A stretch of DNA of 64,000 bases from an uncultured Collinsella sp. Its GTDB lineage: Bacteria; Actinomycetota; Coriobacteriia; Coriobacteriales; Coriobacteriaceae. The stretch is taken from the NCBI GenBank assembly GCA_958408685.1, contig CATYLC010000005.1, positions 33,948-97,947 of the forward strand. The letters run 5' to 3'. Below are positions 44,998 to 53,701 of the stretch, piece after piece. The translations under genes and the position numbers were made by a program. Within the stretch, counting starts at the first letter, position 1. Each line of letters starts with the position of its first letter. The notes below the pieces were generated by a model. That model was not told where the DNA came from, searched no databases, and saw only the letters and a list, made by a program, of their open reading frames with translations.

Positions 44998-45711
44998 ATG
45001 GCGCAGCGCGAACAACACGAACGGGTCAAAAAGATGGACCGCTTGGCGGACAAGCTGTTCGGTCATAAGGCGGTGGTCGTGGCGATACTGGTCGTCATTG
45101 CGATGGCGAGCGGCTTGGCGATGGCGAACCTTGGCGGCGGTGCCGGCGGCGTGTCGTTTGAGCGCACTGACGGTTCAGACTCGTTGGTGGAGCCGGGATC
45201 CGGCGATGCCTCGAGCGGAAAGACATCCGAAGGCTCTTCGTCTAAGGCGTCTGCCGCGGCAGAAGTCTATGTCGATGTTGATGGCGCTGTTGTGTCGCCC
45301 GGTGTATACAGGCTCAAAGACGGCGCGCGGGTGGCTCAGGCGATTGATGCCGCCGGCGGGCTGGCGCCTGAGGCAGACGTTACGGGGCTCAATCGGGCAT
45401 CTAAGGTCGTCGATGGACAGAAGATTCACGTTCCAACGGTAGGGGAGCAGCAGACGTCCATTGCGGAAGCCGGTGTTGATGGTGGGGCTTTCGCATCATC
45501 GGGCGTGAGTGGCGCAACAGGCCTAGTAAATATCAATACGGCAAGCGCGGCAGAACTGCAGACGCTCTCGGGCATCGGTCCCTCCATGGCACAGTCGATT
45601 ATCGATGAGCGGACAAAGAACGGTGCTTTTGCCTCGGTTGACGATCTGATGCGTGTATCGGGAATCGGCGAGAAGAAGCTTGCCAAAATCAAAGATTGCA
45701 TCTGCGTATGA
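44998..45711 (+). CDS. comEA: Competence protein ComEA (DNA receptor)
   Basis: Membrane-anchored DNA-binding receptor for natural transformation. The 237-residue protein has one N-terminal membrane segment (AVVVAILVVIAMASGLAM), a Ser/Gly-rich linker, an SLBB domain (VYVDVDGAVVSPGVYRLKDG) and a C-terminal helix-hairpin-helix pair (LVNINTASAAELQTLSGIG, then MRVSGIGEKKLAKI). The start is ATG 44998, with GGGAGG 7 nt upstream. It overlaps comEC at ATGA. Confidence 0.95.
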   Translation: MAQREQHERVKKMDRLADKLFGHKAVVVAILVVIAMASGLAMANLGGGAGGVSFERTDGSDSLVEPGSGDASSGKTSEGSSSKASAAAEVYVDVDGAVVSPGVYRLKDGARVAQAIDAAGGLAPEADVTGLNRASKVVDGQKIHVPTVGEQQTSIAEAGVDGGAFASSGVSGATGLVNINTASAAELQTLSGIGPSMAQSIIDERTKNGAFASVDDLMRVSGIGEKKLAKIKDCICV

Positions 45712-48011
45712 GTGCGACCGAGCGCGAGCATGTGATGCCACCGCGCCCATTGATGCCGTGGACGATAGCCCTTTGTGCCGGCTTGTGTGCGAGCTGTGGG
45801 TTAGTGCTTAACATGGCGGCCGATGCGCTGCTGGGAGAGCGGGCGGCGCCCGTCACATTGCTTATGGCCATTCCCGTTGCGGCAGCAGGGTGCATCGTAT
45901 TGGCTCGGTCCTGCATGCGCCTTGTGCGGTGGAGGCGATGGCTGTATGCCGCGGCCCTCGGCCTCGTGGCGGGAGCGGTAGTGTCCGCGGGTTGGGCGAT
46001 AGGGGCGCTGCGCGCTTCGAGGGCGTTGGATAATCGGGCTGCGAGCAGTCTCGAGTTTGTTGTGTGTGGCGACCCGTCCATCAATGACGGTGCGTACTCC
46101 TATACCTGTGATGCGTATGCGGGCGAAAAGCGTTTGGGTCAGGTACGGCTGTCGTGTGATCGTGAGCTTGGCGCCGGTTCGCATGTACGTGCTATCGGTC
46201 GAATTTCGCGCTTTGAGAATGATGCGTATGGGCGCTCACGCGTGCTTCGGGGCGAGCTTCGAAAGGTTAAAGTCGTCCGGTTGGTATCGATCGACGAGGG
46301 CCCTCCAGGCCCGTTGTCTTGGCTTCGAAACGAGCTCCTTGCCGTTATCGCGCCCGCGACCGATCCAGCGCGCTCGCTCATTGCCGGCGTTGTCTGTGGA
46401 CGCTCGTCCGAGCTGCGCGCCCAGCCGGCGGGCGATTGGTTTTCGGTAACGGGCACCGCACATCTCGTCGCCGTCTCGGGCAGCCATCTTGCCATCGTCG
46501 GGTTTGTAATTGAGAGCGCCCTGCAAAAGACACGCCTCTCTCGTGGGCTGCAGCGGGGGCTGTTGGTGCTGGCCCTTGCTGCCTATGCCGTCTTTACGGG
46601 CGCTTCGCCTTCGGCCGTGCGCGCGTGCTGCATGGTGGCGGCGACGCTTGTCGCGAACGGCGCCGGACGTCGTCGTCATGGCCTCTCGGCCCTATTTTTG
46701 ACCATGGTGGTCTTTGTGCTGCTGCGGCCGACGGTATTGTTCGAAATGGGTTTTCAGCTTTCGTGCGTCAGTGTTTTTGCCATCCTTTGTTTTTGCCCCT
46801 ACGCCACCTACGCCTTGGGCGAGCTGGGCATGCCATCGGGTGTCACCAGCGTTTTGTCTGTCACGCTGTGCTCGCAGCTGGCGACACTTCCCGTTACGAT
46901 TCCCGCATTTGAGACGTTTTCGCTCATTGCCCCACTTGCAAATGCCGTGATCGGTCCGGTGATAAGCGTGCTGCTCGCTGTATCGGTTGTGCTGGTGCCC
47001 TGCTCGCTTGTGCCGCTGCTGCGTCACGGGGCGCTCGTGGTGCCCATGATTGTCGCCCGCTGTGCGCTGTTCTTTGAACAGCTCTTTGCTGCCGTTCCGG
47101 GCGCATCCGTAAGCGTGCCGCCCGATACGCCCTTGGTATATGTGGTGCCGTTCGCGCTGGTGGCCATCTTGGTCTGGTGGCCACGCCCCAGCGTGCGGCC
47201 CATGGCAGTGGGGCTGCTGTGTTTGATGCTTGCAGCGGGTGTTCCGTATGTCTATTGGGATCGATGTGCGCCGCCTTCGGTGACGGTCCTCGATGTTGGT
47301 CAGGCCGATGCGATTTTGGTTCGTCAGGGTAGCGCTGTGGCGCTCGTCGACTGTGGGCTCGATGACCGCGTGGTGTCGGCGTTGGTTCGCAATAACGTCC
47401 ACCATATCGACGCCGTCTTCGTGACGCATTGGGACGAAGACCATTGGGGCGGTCTTCCCGACGTACTCGATCGTTTTTCGGTTGGAACCATTGCGGTCGC
47501 GGCCGATGCACTTGACGGCGCGCCTACTGAGGTCCTGAATCGCCCGGGTGTAACGTATCGGCAGGTGGCTCGCGGAGACACGGTCGATATCGGCGCATTT
47601 CGGGCTCGTGTGATGTGGCCGTTTGACACGGTGGATGGCGAGGGCAATGAGGACTCTCTTGTTTTGCTGCTCTCCTACGCTCAGGAAGGCAAGAGCCTGC
47701 GCGTGCTCCTTACTGGTGACGCCGAGCTCGATCAGGAGCGCGAGTTTGTACAGGAGGTGGGAGATATCGATGTGCTCAAGCTGAGGCATCATGGCTCAAA
47801 AGTTTCCGTCGACACAGACCTGCTGGGCACGCTTAAGCCCGAGTTCTCTATCGCGAGCGCCGGCGAGGGGAATCGTTACGGCCATCCGTCGGATGCCTGC
47901 ATCGATGCAGTTAAGGAAGCGGGTGGTGCGTTCGCATGCACCATCGAACACGGCGACATTACCGTCACGCCGACCGCGAAGGGCTTTGCGATGCGATGCC
48001 AGCGGCCGTGA
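45708..48011 (+). CDS. comEC: Competence membrane channel ComEC/Rec2
   Basis: Transports single-stranded DNA across the membrane. The 767-residue protein has an N-terminal soluble loop between membrane segments (DUF4131-like), the Competence domain with many membrane helices (ISGSHLA-like VAVSGSHLAIVGFVI, then GASPSAVRACCM), and a C-terminal metallo-beta-lactamase domain (VLDVGQADAILV, FVTHWDEDHWGGL, LKLRHHGSK). The start is ATG 45708, within the comEA stop. The HxDxDH motif is intact as HWDEDH, so the nuclease-like domain may be active. Confidence 0.95.
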   Translation: MSATEREHVMPPRPLMPWTIALCAGLCASCGLVLNMAADALLGERAAPVTLLMAIPVAAAGCIVLARSCMRLVRWRRWLYAAALGLVAGAVVSAGWAIGALRASRALDNRAASSLEFVVCGDPSINDGAYSYTCDAYAGEKRLGQVRLSCDRELGAGSHVRAIGRISRFENDAYGRSRVLRGELRKVKVVRLVSIDEGPPGPLSWLRNELLAVIAPATDPARSLIAGVVCGRSSELRAQPAGDWFSVTGTAHLVAVSGSHLAIVGFVIESALQKTRLSRGLQRGLLVLALAAYAVFTGASPSAVRACCMVAATLVANGAGRRRHGLSALFLTMVVFVLLRPTVLFEMGFQLSCVSVFAILCFCPYATYALGELGMPSGVTSVLSVTLCSQLATLPVTIPAFETFSLIAPLANAVIGPVISVLLAVSVVLVPCSLVPLLRHGALVVPMIVARCALFFEQLFAAVPGASVSVPPDTPLVYVVPFALVAILVWWPRPSVRPMAVGLLCLMLAAGVPYVYWDRCAPPSVTVLDVGQADAILVRQGSAVALVDCGLDDRVVSALVRNNVHHIDAVFVTHWDEDHWGGLPDVLDRFSVGTIAVAADALDGAPTEVLNRPGVTYRQVARGDTVDIGAFRARVMWPFDTVDGEGNEDSLVLLLSYAQEGKSLRVLLTGDAELDQEREFVQEVGDIDVLKLRHHGSKVSVDTDLLGTLKPEFSIASAGEGNRYGHPSDACIDAVKEAGGAFACTIEHGDITVTPTAKGFAMRCQRP

Positions 48012-48019
48012 TGACATCG

Positions 48020-48049
48020 TTGGCGCGCGGTGGGCCCCTGGGCTAAAAT
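48020..48049 (+). promoter_or_regulatory. Candidate holA promoter
   Basis: -35 TTGGCG (48020-48025), 18-nt spacer, -10 TAAAAT (48044-48049), giving a leader of about 35 nt. Confidence 0.5.
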
Positions 48050-48089
48050 GGCACGGTACGAATACGGGAGTCTGCGGGAGGGGAGCGCA

Positions 48090-49052
48090 ATGTCCGAAAC
48101 CGGTCTGCTACCGGCATACTTGATCATCGGTACCGACGGAGTCAAACGCGACCACGCCGTCTCGCGTATGAAAGCTCGCTTGGAAAAGTCGGGTATGGTT
48201 GAGTTCAACCTCGATGAACGCGACATGACGAAAGATCCCGATATCGAGTCGATTATCGGCTCGCTCAATACCTTTCCCATGGGTAGCGAGTTTCGCCTGG
48301 TGATCCTCGACGGCTGCTCCAAGCTTGCCAAGGCGGTTTCGGAACCGCTCGTCGAGTACCTCGCCAGTCCCAGTCCCACGACGGTCTGTCTCATTATCGC
48401 CGACTCACTTGCCAAGAATACGCGCCTGTATAAGGCAATCGCCAAGATCGACAAGAAGGCTATCGTAGATTGCTCGGGTACCAAGCGCTGGGAACTGCCG
48501 CGCCGCGTTCAGCAGATGGCGACGCAGCACGGTAAGTCCATCTCGACGGCTGCTGCCGAGGAGCTCGTCTCGCGTTCGGGCGAAAACACGCGCATGCTCG
48601 ATAACGACCTGGCCAAGCTCGCCCAGATGGTCGAGGCGCCTCAGATTGAGCTTGCCGACGTTGAGCGTTGGATCGTGCGTACGGCCGAAGTCCAGCCCTG
48701 GGACTTCCTCAACGCCGTCTCGGCTCGCGATATGCGGCGTTCGCTCGAGCTCTTTAAGCTTCTGCCCTCCAAGAGCTACGTGTGGACCTACACGCTGCTA
48801 TGTGGTCGCATCCGTGAGCTGATCGTCGCCAAGGCGCTCGACTCTCGCGGGCAGGGGCGTGAGCTCGCCGCGACGCTCAAGCTTCAGTCCTGGCAGGTCA
48901 AAAATCATCTGACCTGGGCACGCCGCTTTTCGATGGCGGAGCTTGTCGCTGCGCTTGAGGGCGCGGTCGATGTGGAGCTCGCACTGAAGGGTTCGGCCGA
49001 TTCCCAGACCGCGCTTTTGCTCTGGATTACGAACATCTTGAGAAAATCGTGA
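48090..49052 (+). CDS. holA: DNA polymerase III delta subunit
   Basis: Clamp-loader subunit that opens the beta clamp. The 320-residue protein has the LIIGTDGVKRDHAV segment, FPMGSEFRLVILDGC, and the C-terminal helical domain from EVQPWDFLNAVSARD, typical of HolA. The start is ATG 48090, behind GGGAGGGGAG. It follows comEC as in many Gram-positive bacteria and has a candidate promoter of its own. Confidence 0.92.
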   Translation: MSETGLLPAYLIIGTDGVKRDHAVSRMKARLEKSGMVEFNLDERDMTKDPDIESIIGSLNTFPMGSEFRLVILDGCSKLAKAVSEPLVEYLASPSPTTVCLIIADSLAKNTRLYKAIAKIDKKAIVDCSGTKRWELPRRVQQMATQHGKSISTAAAEELVSRSGENTRMLDNDLAKLAQMVEAPQIELADVERWIVRTAEVQPWDFLNAVSARDMRRSLELFKLLPSKSYVWTYTLLCGRIRELIVAKALDSRGQGRELAATLKLQSWQVKNHLTWARRFSMAELVAALEGAVDVELALKGSADSQTALLLWITNILRKS

Positions 49053-49101
49053 TGATACCTGCCTATTTGACAAATTCGTTCTATCCCTTTGAGGGGGAGC
49101 G

Positions 49102-49110
49102 TGCTATAGT
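49102..49110 (+). promoter_or_regulatory. rpsT extended -10
   Basis: TGCTATAGT, identical to the rpmB -10. The TTGACA at 49068-49073 is too far away (31 nt) to serve as its -35. Confidence 0.55.
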
Positions 49111-49185
49111 AGGCGCTTGCATGACCTCACCGTGTCTCAGAGGTGTCATACATTTTTTGCAAGGAACTCGAAAGGAACTCCAGAA

Positions 49186-49452
49186 GTGGCAAACATCAAG
49201 TCTCAGAAGAAGCGTATCCGCACCAATGAGGCAGCTCGCATGCGTAACAAGGCTGTCAAGTCCGAGCTCAAGACGCTGACCAAGCACGTTCAGTCCGCCG
49301 TCGCCGAGGGCGACGCCGAGAAGGCCCAGGCTGCCCTCAAGACCGTCACCAAGCGTCTCGACATGGCTGCCGCCAAGCATGTTATCCACAAGAACCAGGC
49401 TTCCAACCGTAAGTCCGGTCTTGCCAAGCTCGTGAACAGCATCAACGCCTAA
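49186..49452 (+). CDS. rpsT: 30S ribosomal protein bS20
   Basis: Small-subunit protein bS20, 88 residues, beginning MANIKSQKKRIRTNEAARMR. The lysine-rich helical sequence is intact, including AAAKHVIHKNQASNRKSGLAK. The start is GTG 49186, with AAAGGA 9 nt upstream; earlier in-frame codons give an unrelated extension. Single-gene unit with its own terminator. Confidence 0.97.
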   Translation: MANIKSQKKRIRTNEAARMRNKAVKSELKTLTKHVQSAVAEGDAEKAQAALKTVTKRLDMAAAKHVIHKNQASNRKSGLAKLVNSINA

Positions 49453-49486
49453 GTTGTAAATTTCACACCACACAGATTACGCGCAT

Positions 49487-49523
49487 AAATGGAGCCTGTT
49501 TTATGGAACAGGCTCCATTTTTT
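49487..49523 (+). terminator. Rho-independent terminator after rpsT
   Basis: AAATGGAGCCTGTT pairs with AACAGGCTCCATTT around TTATGG, followed by further T. Confidence 0.92.
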
Positions 49524-49535
49524 GTACCGCTCGGG

Positions 49536-49541
49536 TAAGAT
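49536..49541 (+). promoter_or_regulatory. Candidate lepA -10 (leaderless geometry)
   Basis: TAAGAT ends 7 nt before the lepA ATG, so transcription would begin at or next to the start codon. No Shine-Dalgarno is present. Confidence 0.45.
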
Positions 49542-49548
49542 AGTCCGC

Positions 49549-51360
49549 ATGAATACTTCAATTGACATTTCCCACATCCGCAACTTCTCGATCGTTGCGC
49601 ACATCGACCATGGCAAGTCCACGATTAGTGACCGCATCCTCGAGCTCACCCATACCGTCGACGAGCGCGACATGGAGTCGCAGCTGCTCGACACCATGGA
49701 TATCGAGCGCGAGCGCGGCATTACGATCAAGTCCAATGCCGTTCGCGTGTCCTATGACGCCGACGATGGCGAGACGTATCAGTTCAATCTGATCGATACG
49801 CCGGGCCACGTGGACTTTACCTATGAGGTCTCGCGCTCGCTGGCAGCCTGTGAGGGCGCGGTGCTCGTTGTCGACGCCACGCAGGGCGTCGAGGCGCAGA
49901 CCGTCTCCAACGCGACGCTCGCCATGAACGCCAATCTGGACATTGTGCCGGCCATCAACAAGATCGACCTGCCCTCGGCCTATCCCGATGAGGTTAAGAC
50001 CGAGATCGAGGATGACCTGGCGATTCCTGCCGATGATGCCGTGTGTGTCTCGGGCAAGACCGGCGAGGGCATCCACGATCTGCTGGAGTCCATTGTCTTT
50101 TTGATTTCGCCGCCTAAGGGCGATGCAAACGCTCCGCTCAAAGCGCTCATTCTGGATTCGTACTTTGACGAGTATCGCGGTGTGGTGGCCACGGTGCGCG
50201 TTTTTGACGGCTCCATCAAAAAGGGCGATACCCTGCGCATGATGCAGGCAGAGGGCGACTTTTTGGTCGACGGCGTGGGTGTCAAGCGTCCTGCCGAGAC
50301 CCCGGTTGACGCGCTGACGGTTGGCGAGGTCGGCTACGTGGTCACGGGCCTGAAGGACCCCGAGGCCGTTCGCGTGGGCGATACCCTCACGTGGGCGTCG
50401 AATCCCTGCCCCGAGCCGCTTCCCGGCTACCGCGAGGCTAAGCCCATGGTCTATACGGGCCTGTTCCCGATCGATAACAAGGACTACGAGAACCTGCGTG
50501 ATGCGCTCGATAAGCTGCACGTCAACGACCCGTCGTTGGTGTGGGAGCCCGAGACCTCGGTGGCGCTCGGCTTTGGCTTCCGCGTGGGCTTCCTGGGCCT
50601 GCTGCACATGGAAGTCGTCAAGGAACGCCTGGAGCGCGAGTTCAACCTGGACCTCATTGCCACGAGTCCCTCGGTCGACTATCACGTCTACAAGACCGAC
50701 GGCGAGATGATTGATGTCCGTAGCCCGCAGGATCTTCCCGAGGCCACGCGCATCGAGCGTATCGAGGAACCCTACCTCAAGGCTAAGATCATCTGCCCGC
50801 CCGAGTATACGGGTGCCGTCATGCAGCTCGCTATCGAGCACCGTGGCATTACAACCGACATGATCCATCTCACGAGCAAATCGGTCGAGATGCGCTTTGA
50901 CATGCCGCTCGCCGAGCTCATCCTGGACTTCTTTGACCAGCTCAAGAGTCGTACCAAGGGCTATGCCTCGCTCGACTACGAGTTCAACGAGTACCGTCCC
51001 TCCGAGCTCGTTAAGCTCGATATCTTGCTTTCGGGCGACGAGGTGGACGCGCTGTCGTTTATCGTCCACAAGGACAAGGCCTATGGTCTGGCCCGTGGCC
51101 TGTGCGACAAGCTTAAGGAGATCATCCCGCGTCAGCTGTTCGAGGTGCCCATCCAGGGTGCTATCGGCAATAAGATCATTGCCCGCTCCACCGTCAAGGC
51201 GCGTCGCAAGGACGTGCTTGCTAAGTGCTACGGCGGCGATATCTCGCGTAAGCGCAAGCTGCTCGAGAAGCAGAAAGAGGGCAAGAAGCGCATGAAGGCC
51301 ATCGGATCGGTCGAGGTCCCGCAGGAGGCCTTTATGGCGATCCTCAAGGTGGACGAGTAG
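49549..51360 (+). CDS. lepA: Elongation factor 4 (LepA)
   Basis: Ribosomal translocation GTPase that can back-translocate. The 603-residue protein has G1 AHIDHGKSTISDRI, G3 DTPGHVDF, G4 NKID, and the LepA-specific C-terminal domain (KCYGGDISRKRKLLEKQKEGKKRMK). The start is ATG 49549, which has no Shine-Dalgarno but a -10 box at leaderless distance. dusB starts 4 nt after the stop. Confidence 0.98.
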   Translation: MNTSIDISHIRNFSIVAHIDHGKSTISDRILELTHTVDERDMESQLLDTMDIERERGITIKSNAVRVSYDADDGETYQFNLIDTPGHVDFTYEVSRSLAACEGAVLVVDATQGVEAQTVSNATLAMNANLDIVPAINKIDLPSAYPDEVKTEIEDDLAIPADDAVCVSGKTGEGIHDLLESIVFLISPPKGDANAPLKALILDSYFDEYRGVVATVRVFDGSIKKGDTLRMMQAEGDFLVDGVGVKRPAETPVDALTVGEVGYVVTGLKDPEAVRVGDTLTWASNPCPEPLPGYREAKPMVYTGLFPIDNKDYENLRDALDKLHVNDPSLVWEPETSVALGFGFRVGFLGLLHMEVVKERLEREFNLDLIATSPSVDYHVYKTDGEMIDVRSPQDLPEATRIERIEEPYLKAKIICPPEYTGAVMQLAIEHRGITTDMIHLTSKSVEMRFDMPLAELILDFFDQLKSRTKGYASLDYEFNEYRPSELVKLDILLSGDEVDALSFIVHKDKAYGLARGLCDKLKEIIPRQLFEVPIQGAIGNKIIARSTVKARRKDVLAKCYGGDISRKRKLLEKQKEGKKRMKAIGSVEVPQEAFMAILKVDE

Positions 51361-51364
51361 GTCT

Positions 51365-52408
51365 ATGGCGCTTTCTGAATACAGCAAGCGGCTGCTGGGC
51401 GCCTATGCCGAGCAGCCGTTCCTTATGGCTCCCATGGCGGGCGTGACCGACCCTGCCTACCGCATCATGTGCCGCCGTCGCGGTGCCAATCTCGCCTATA
51501 GCGAGATGGTGAGCGTGGCGGGCCTTGCCTATGCTAGCAACAAAACGTGGCGCCTGGTGCTGCCGGCCGACGAGGAGCAGCAGATTTGCGTGCAGCTCTT
51601 TGGCTCCAAGCCCGAGCAGTTTGCGAGCGCCGTCGCCGCCGTCGAGGATCGTGTGGGCGATCGTCTGTCGCTCATCGATATCAATATGGCATGCCCCGCC
51701 CGCAAGGTCGTTACCAAGGGCGAGGGCTCGGCGCTTATGCGCACACCCGATCTGGCCGAGAAGATTGTTGAGGCAGCTGTGGGCGCGGCTCATGTTCCCG
51801 TGACCGTGAAGATCCGCAAGGGTTTTTATGCCGAGGACCGCAACGCCGCAACGTTTGCCCAGATGCTCGAAGGGGCGGGCGCCTCCGCAGTTGCCGTGCA
51901 CGGTCGTTGTGCCACGCAGCTCTATACGGGGCAGGCCGATTGGTCTGTCGTCGATGAGGTCGCAGATGCCGTCGAGATTCCCGTGATTGGTTCGGGCGAT
52001 GTGTTCTGCGCCGAGGATGCCGCGGAGCATCTGCGCAGTTCTGGTGCCAGCGCGGTGTTTATCGCGCGCGGCATCTATGGTAATCCCTGGGTGTTCGGTG
52101 ATGCTCGCGCCCTTGCGCTCGATGGCATACCGGTGCCGGCGCGCAGCTCCGTCGAGCGCCTGGACGCCCTGCGTGAACACCTAACGCTGACGCACGAGCT
52201 TCTGCCGCTCATGTCGCGTGCCCGCACGTACGCAAGCTGGTACTTAAAAGGCATGCCCCATGCCGCCGCTTGGCGTGCCCATGTGGTGCGCTGTTCCACA
52301 TACGAGGAGTTTATGGTGCTGGTCGATGAGATCGAGCGCGATGTGGTGGCCTGCGAGGCCGCACTTGCCGCCGGCGAATCGGTGCCCCCTCATCCGCTGG
52401 AGGCTTAA
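51365..52408 (+). CDS. dusB: tRNA-dihydrouridine synthase
   Basis: FMN enzyme reducing uridine to dihydrouridine in tRNA. The 347-residue protein has MAPMAGVTDPAYRIMC, EMVSVAGLAY, the catalytic Cys in DINMACPARKVVTKGEGSALM, and VHGRCATQLYTGQADWSVV. It belongs to the DusB-like group. The start is ATG 51365, close to the lepA stop, with a weak Shine-Dalgarno. Confidence 0.93.
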   Translation: MALSEYSKRLLGAYAEQPFLMAPMAGVTDPAYRIMCRRRGANLAYSEMVSVAGLAYASNKTWRLVLPADEEQQICVQLFGSKPEQFASAVAAVEDRVGDRLSLIDINMACPARKVVTKGEGSALMRTPDLAEKIVEAAVGAAHVPVTVKIRKGFYAEDRNAATFAQMLEGAGASAVAVHGRCATQLYTGQADWSVVDEVADAVEIPVIGSGDVFCAEDAAEHLRSSGASAVFIARGIYGNPWVFGDARALALDGIPVPARSSVERLDALREHLTLTHELLPLMSRARTYASWYLKGMPHAAAWRAHVVRCSTYEEFMVLVDEIERDVVACEAALAAGESVPPHPLEA

Positions 52409-52410
52409 GG

Positions 52411-53643
52411 GTGGCCGTTACCGCGCTGTACGTGCACGTGCCGTTTTGCGCCCAAAAGTGCCGGTACTGCGACTTTGACTCGCGCAGTTTTGCTCCGTGT
52501 GATCTGAGCGCTGCGCTCGATGCCTATTTTGAGCAGTTGTTCGCGCGTCTCGATGCTTTTGGCAAGGCTGGTGCCCTTGACCAGATCCGCACCGTCTATG
52601 TTGGCGGCGGTACGCCGTCGCTGGCGGGGGAGCGCCTGGTGGAGCTGGCGCGGCGTATTCGTGCGTGGTGCGCCCCCGTTGAGTTTACCTGCGAGGCCAA
52701 TCCCGAGTCGCTGACCGCCGAGCTTGCCGCTGCACTTGCCAAGGTTGGTGTCACACGCGTCTCTCTGGGCGTGCAAACGCTCGATAACACCGAACTTACC
52801 GCTATCGGCCGTATTCACGATGCCGATCGGGCGCTCGCCGCCATCGCGACAGTCAAGACCGCTGGGCTTGACGTGTCGTGCGACCTTATGTGCGGACTTC
52901 CCGGGCAGACCGCAGCGAGTTGGAAGCGCACGCTCGATGGCGTGCTGGTGGCGGCGCCGCATCATGTGTCGGTGTACCCGCTCACGCTCGAGGAGGCCAC
53001 GCCGCTCTACCTCATGGCGTGTCGCGACGAGTCGCTCGAGCCCGACGAGGATTTTCAGGCCGCCTGCATGGATATGGCACGCGAGCTCCTGGGTGCGGCC
53101 GGTTATCACCCCTATGAGGTGGCGAGCTATGCGCTCGACGGCCATGAGTGCGCCCATAACATTGCCTACTGGACCGGACGGGGCTACCTGGGTCTGGGTC
53201 GTTCTGCCGCGGGCATGCTCGACGCCGAGGATTTCGACCGTCTTGCAGGTTTGTTCCCCGGCGTGTCTTCTCGAGGCGATGCGCACCGCGTGCGTCTGGT
53301 GCAACGCGACGATGACGCGACGGCGTTCGAGGCCGAACATCTGTCGCAGCGCGAGGCTGCGGCCGAAGACCTGATGCTCGCCTGTCGCATGACGCGCGGT
53401 GTCGCGTCCGACCTGTTGGTTCGCGCGGCTCGTGTCATCCCGGCCGATGAGCTGGCAGCTGCCTGCGATCGCGCACTCGAATTGGGTCTTGCCACTTGGG
53501 TGCCTGAGACGCTCGGGGTCCATGAGGGACCCTTCACTTCGGCAGATGTCGTCGCGGGTCATGTTCGAGCTCGTCTGGCGCCGACCCACCTGGGCTGGCT
53601 CGATGGAAATGTTCTGTTCGAGCTGTTTTGGGATCTAGCTTAG
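52411..53643 (+). CDS. hemW: Radical SAM HemW-like heme chaperone / coproporphyrinogen dehydrogenase-like
   Basis: Radical SAM protein of the HemN/HemW family, 410 residues. The cluster motif is CAQKCRYCDF (CX3CX2C) near residue 14, followed by VYVGGGTPS, the SAM region EANPE and VSLGVQTLDN. The gene order lepA-dusB-hemW-dnaJ matches HemW. True HemW transfers heme rather than oxidising coproporphyrinogen, and HemN would need extra cysteine arrangement at the C-terminus. The start is GTG 52411, 2 nt after dusB. Confidence 0.85.
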   Translation: MAVTALYVHVPFCAQKCRYCDFDSRSFAPCDLSAALDAYFEQLFARLDAFGKAGALDQIRTVYVGGGTPSLAGERLVELARRIRAWCAPVEFTCEANPESLTAELAAALAKVGVTRVSLGVQTLDNTELTAIGRIHDADRALAAIATVKTAGLDVSCDLMCGLPGQTAASWKRTLDGVLVAAPHHVSVYPLTLEEATPLYLMACRDESLEPDEDFQAACMDMARELLGAAGYHPYEVASYALDGHECAHNIAYWTGRGYLGLGRSAAGMLDAEDFDRLAGLFPGVSSRGDAHRVRLVQRDDDATAFEAEHLSQREAAAEDLMLACRMTRGVASDLLVRAARVIPADELAAACDRALELGLATWVPETLGVHEGPFTSADVVAGHVRARLAPTHLGWLDGNVLFELFWDLA

Positions 53644-53653
53644 GTCGCTCGGG

Positions 53654-53659
53654 TAGAAT
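53654..53659 (+). promoter_or_regulatory. Candidate promoter of the dnaJ pair
   Basis: TAGAAT in the context CGCTCGGGTAGAAT, similar to CGCTCGGGTAAGAT before lepA. No strong -35. Confidence 0.35.
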
Positions 53660-53701
53660 TACCGGAATATATACGCTGCTGTGAGCAGGAGGTTGCCGCG
53701 C

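Noticed and set aside
49068..49073. TTGACA upstream of rpsT as a -35 box
   Set aside because: It is 31 nt from the TATAGT -10, and no -10 lies at 16-18 nt from it.
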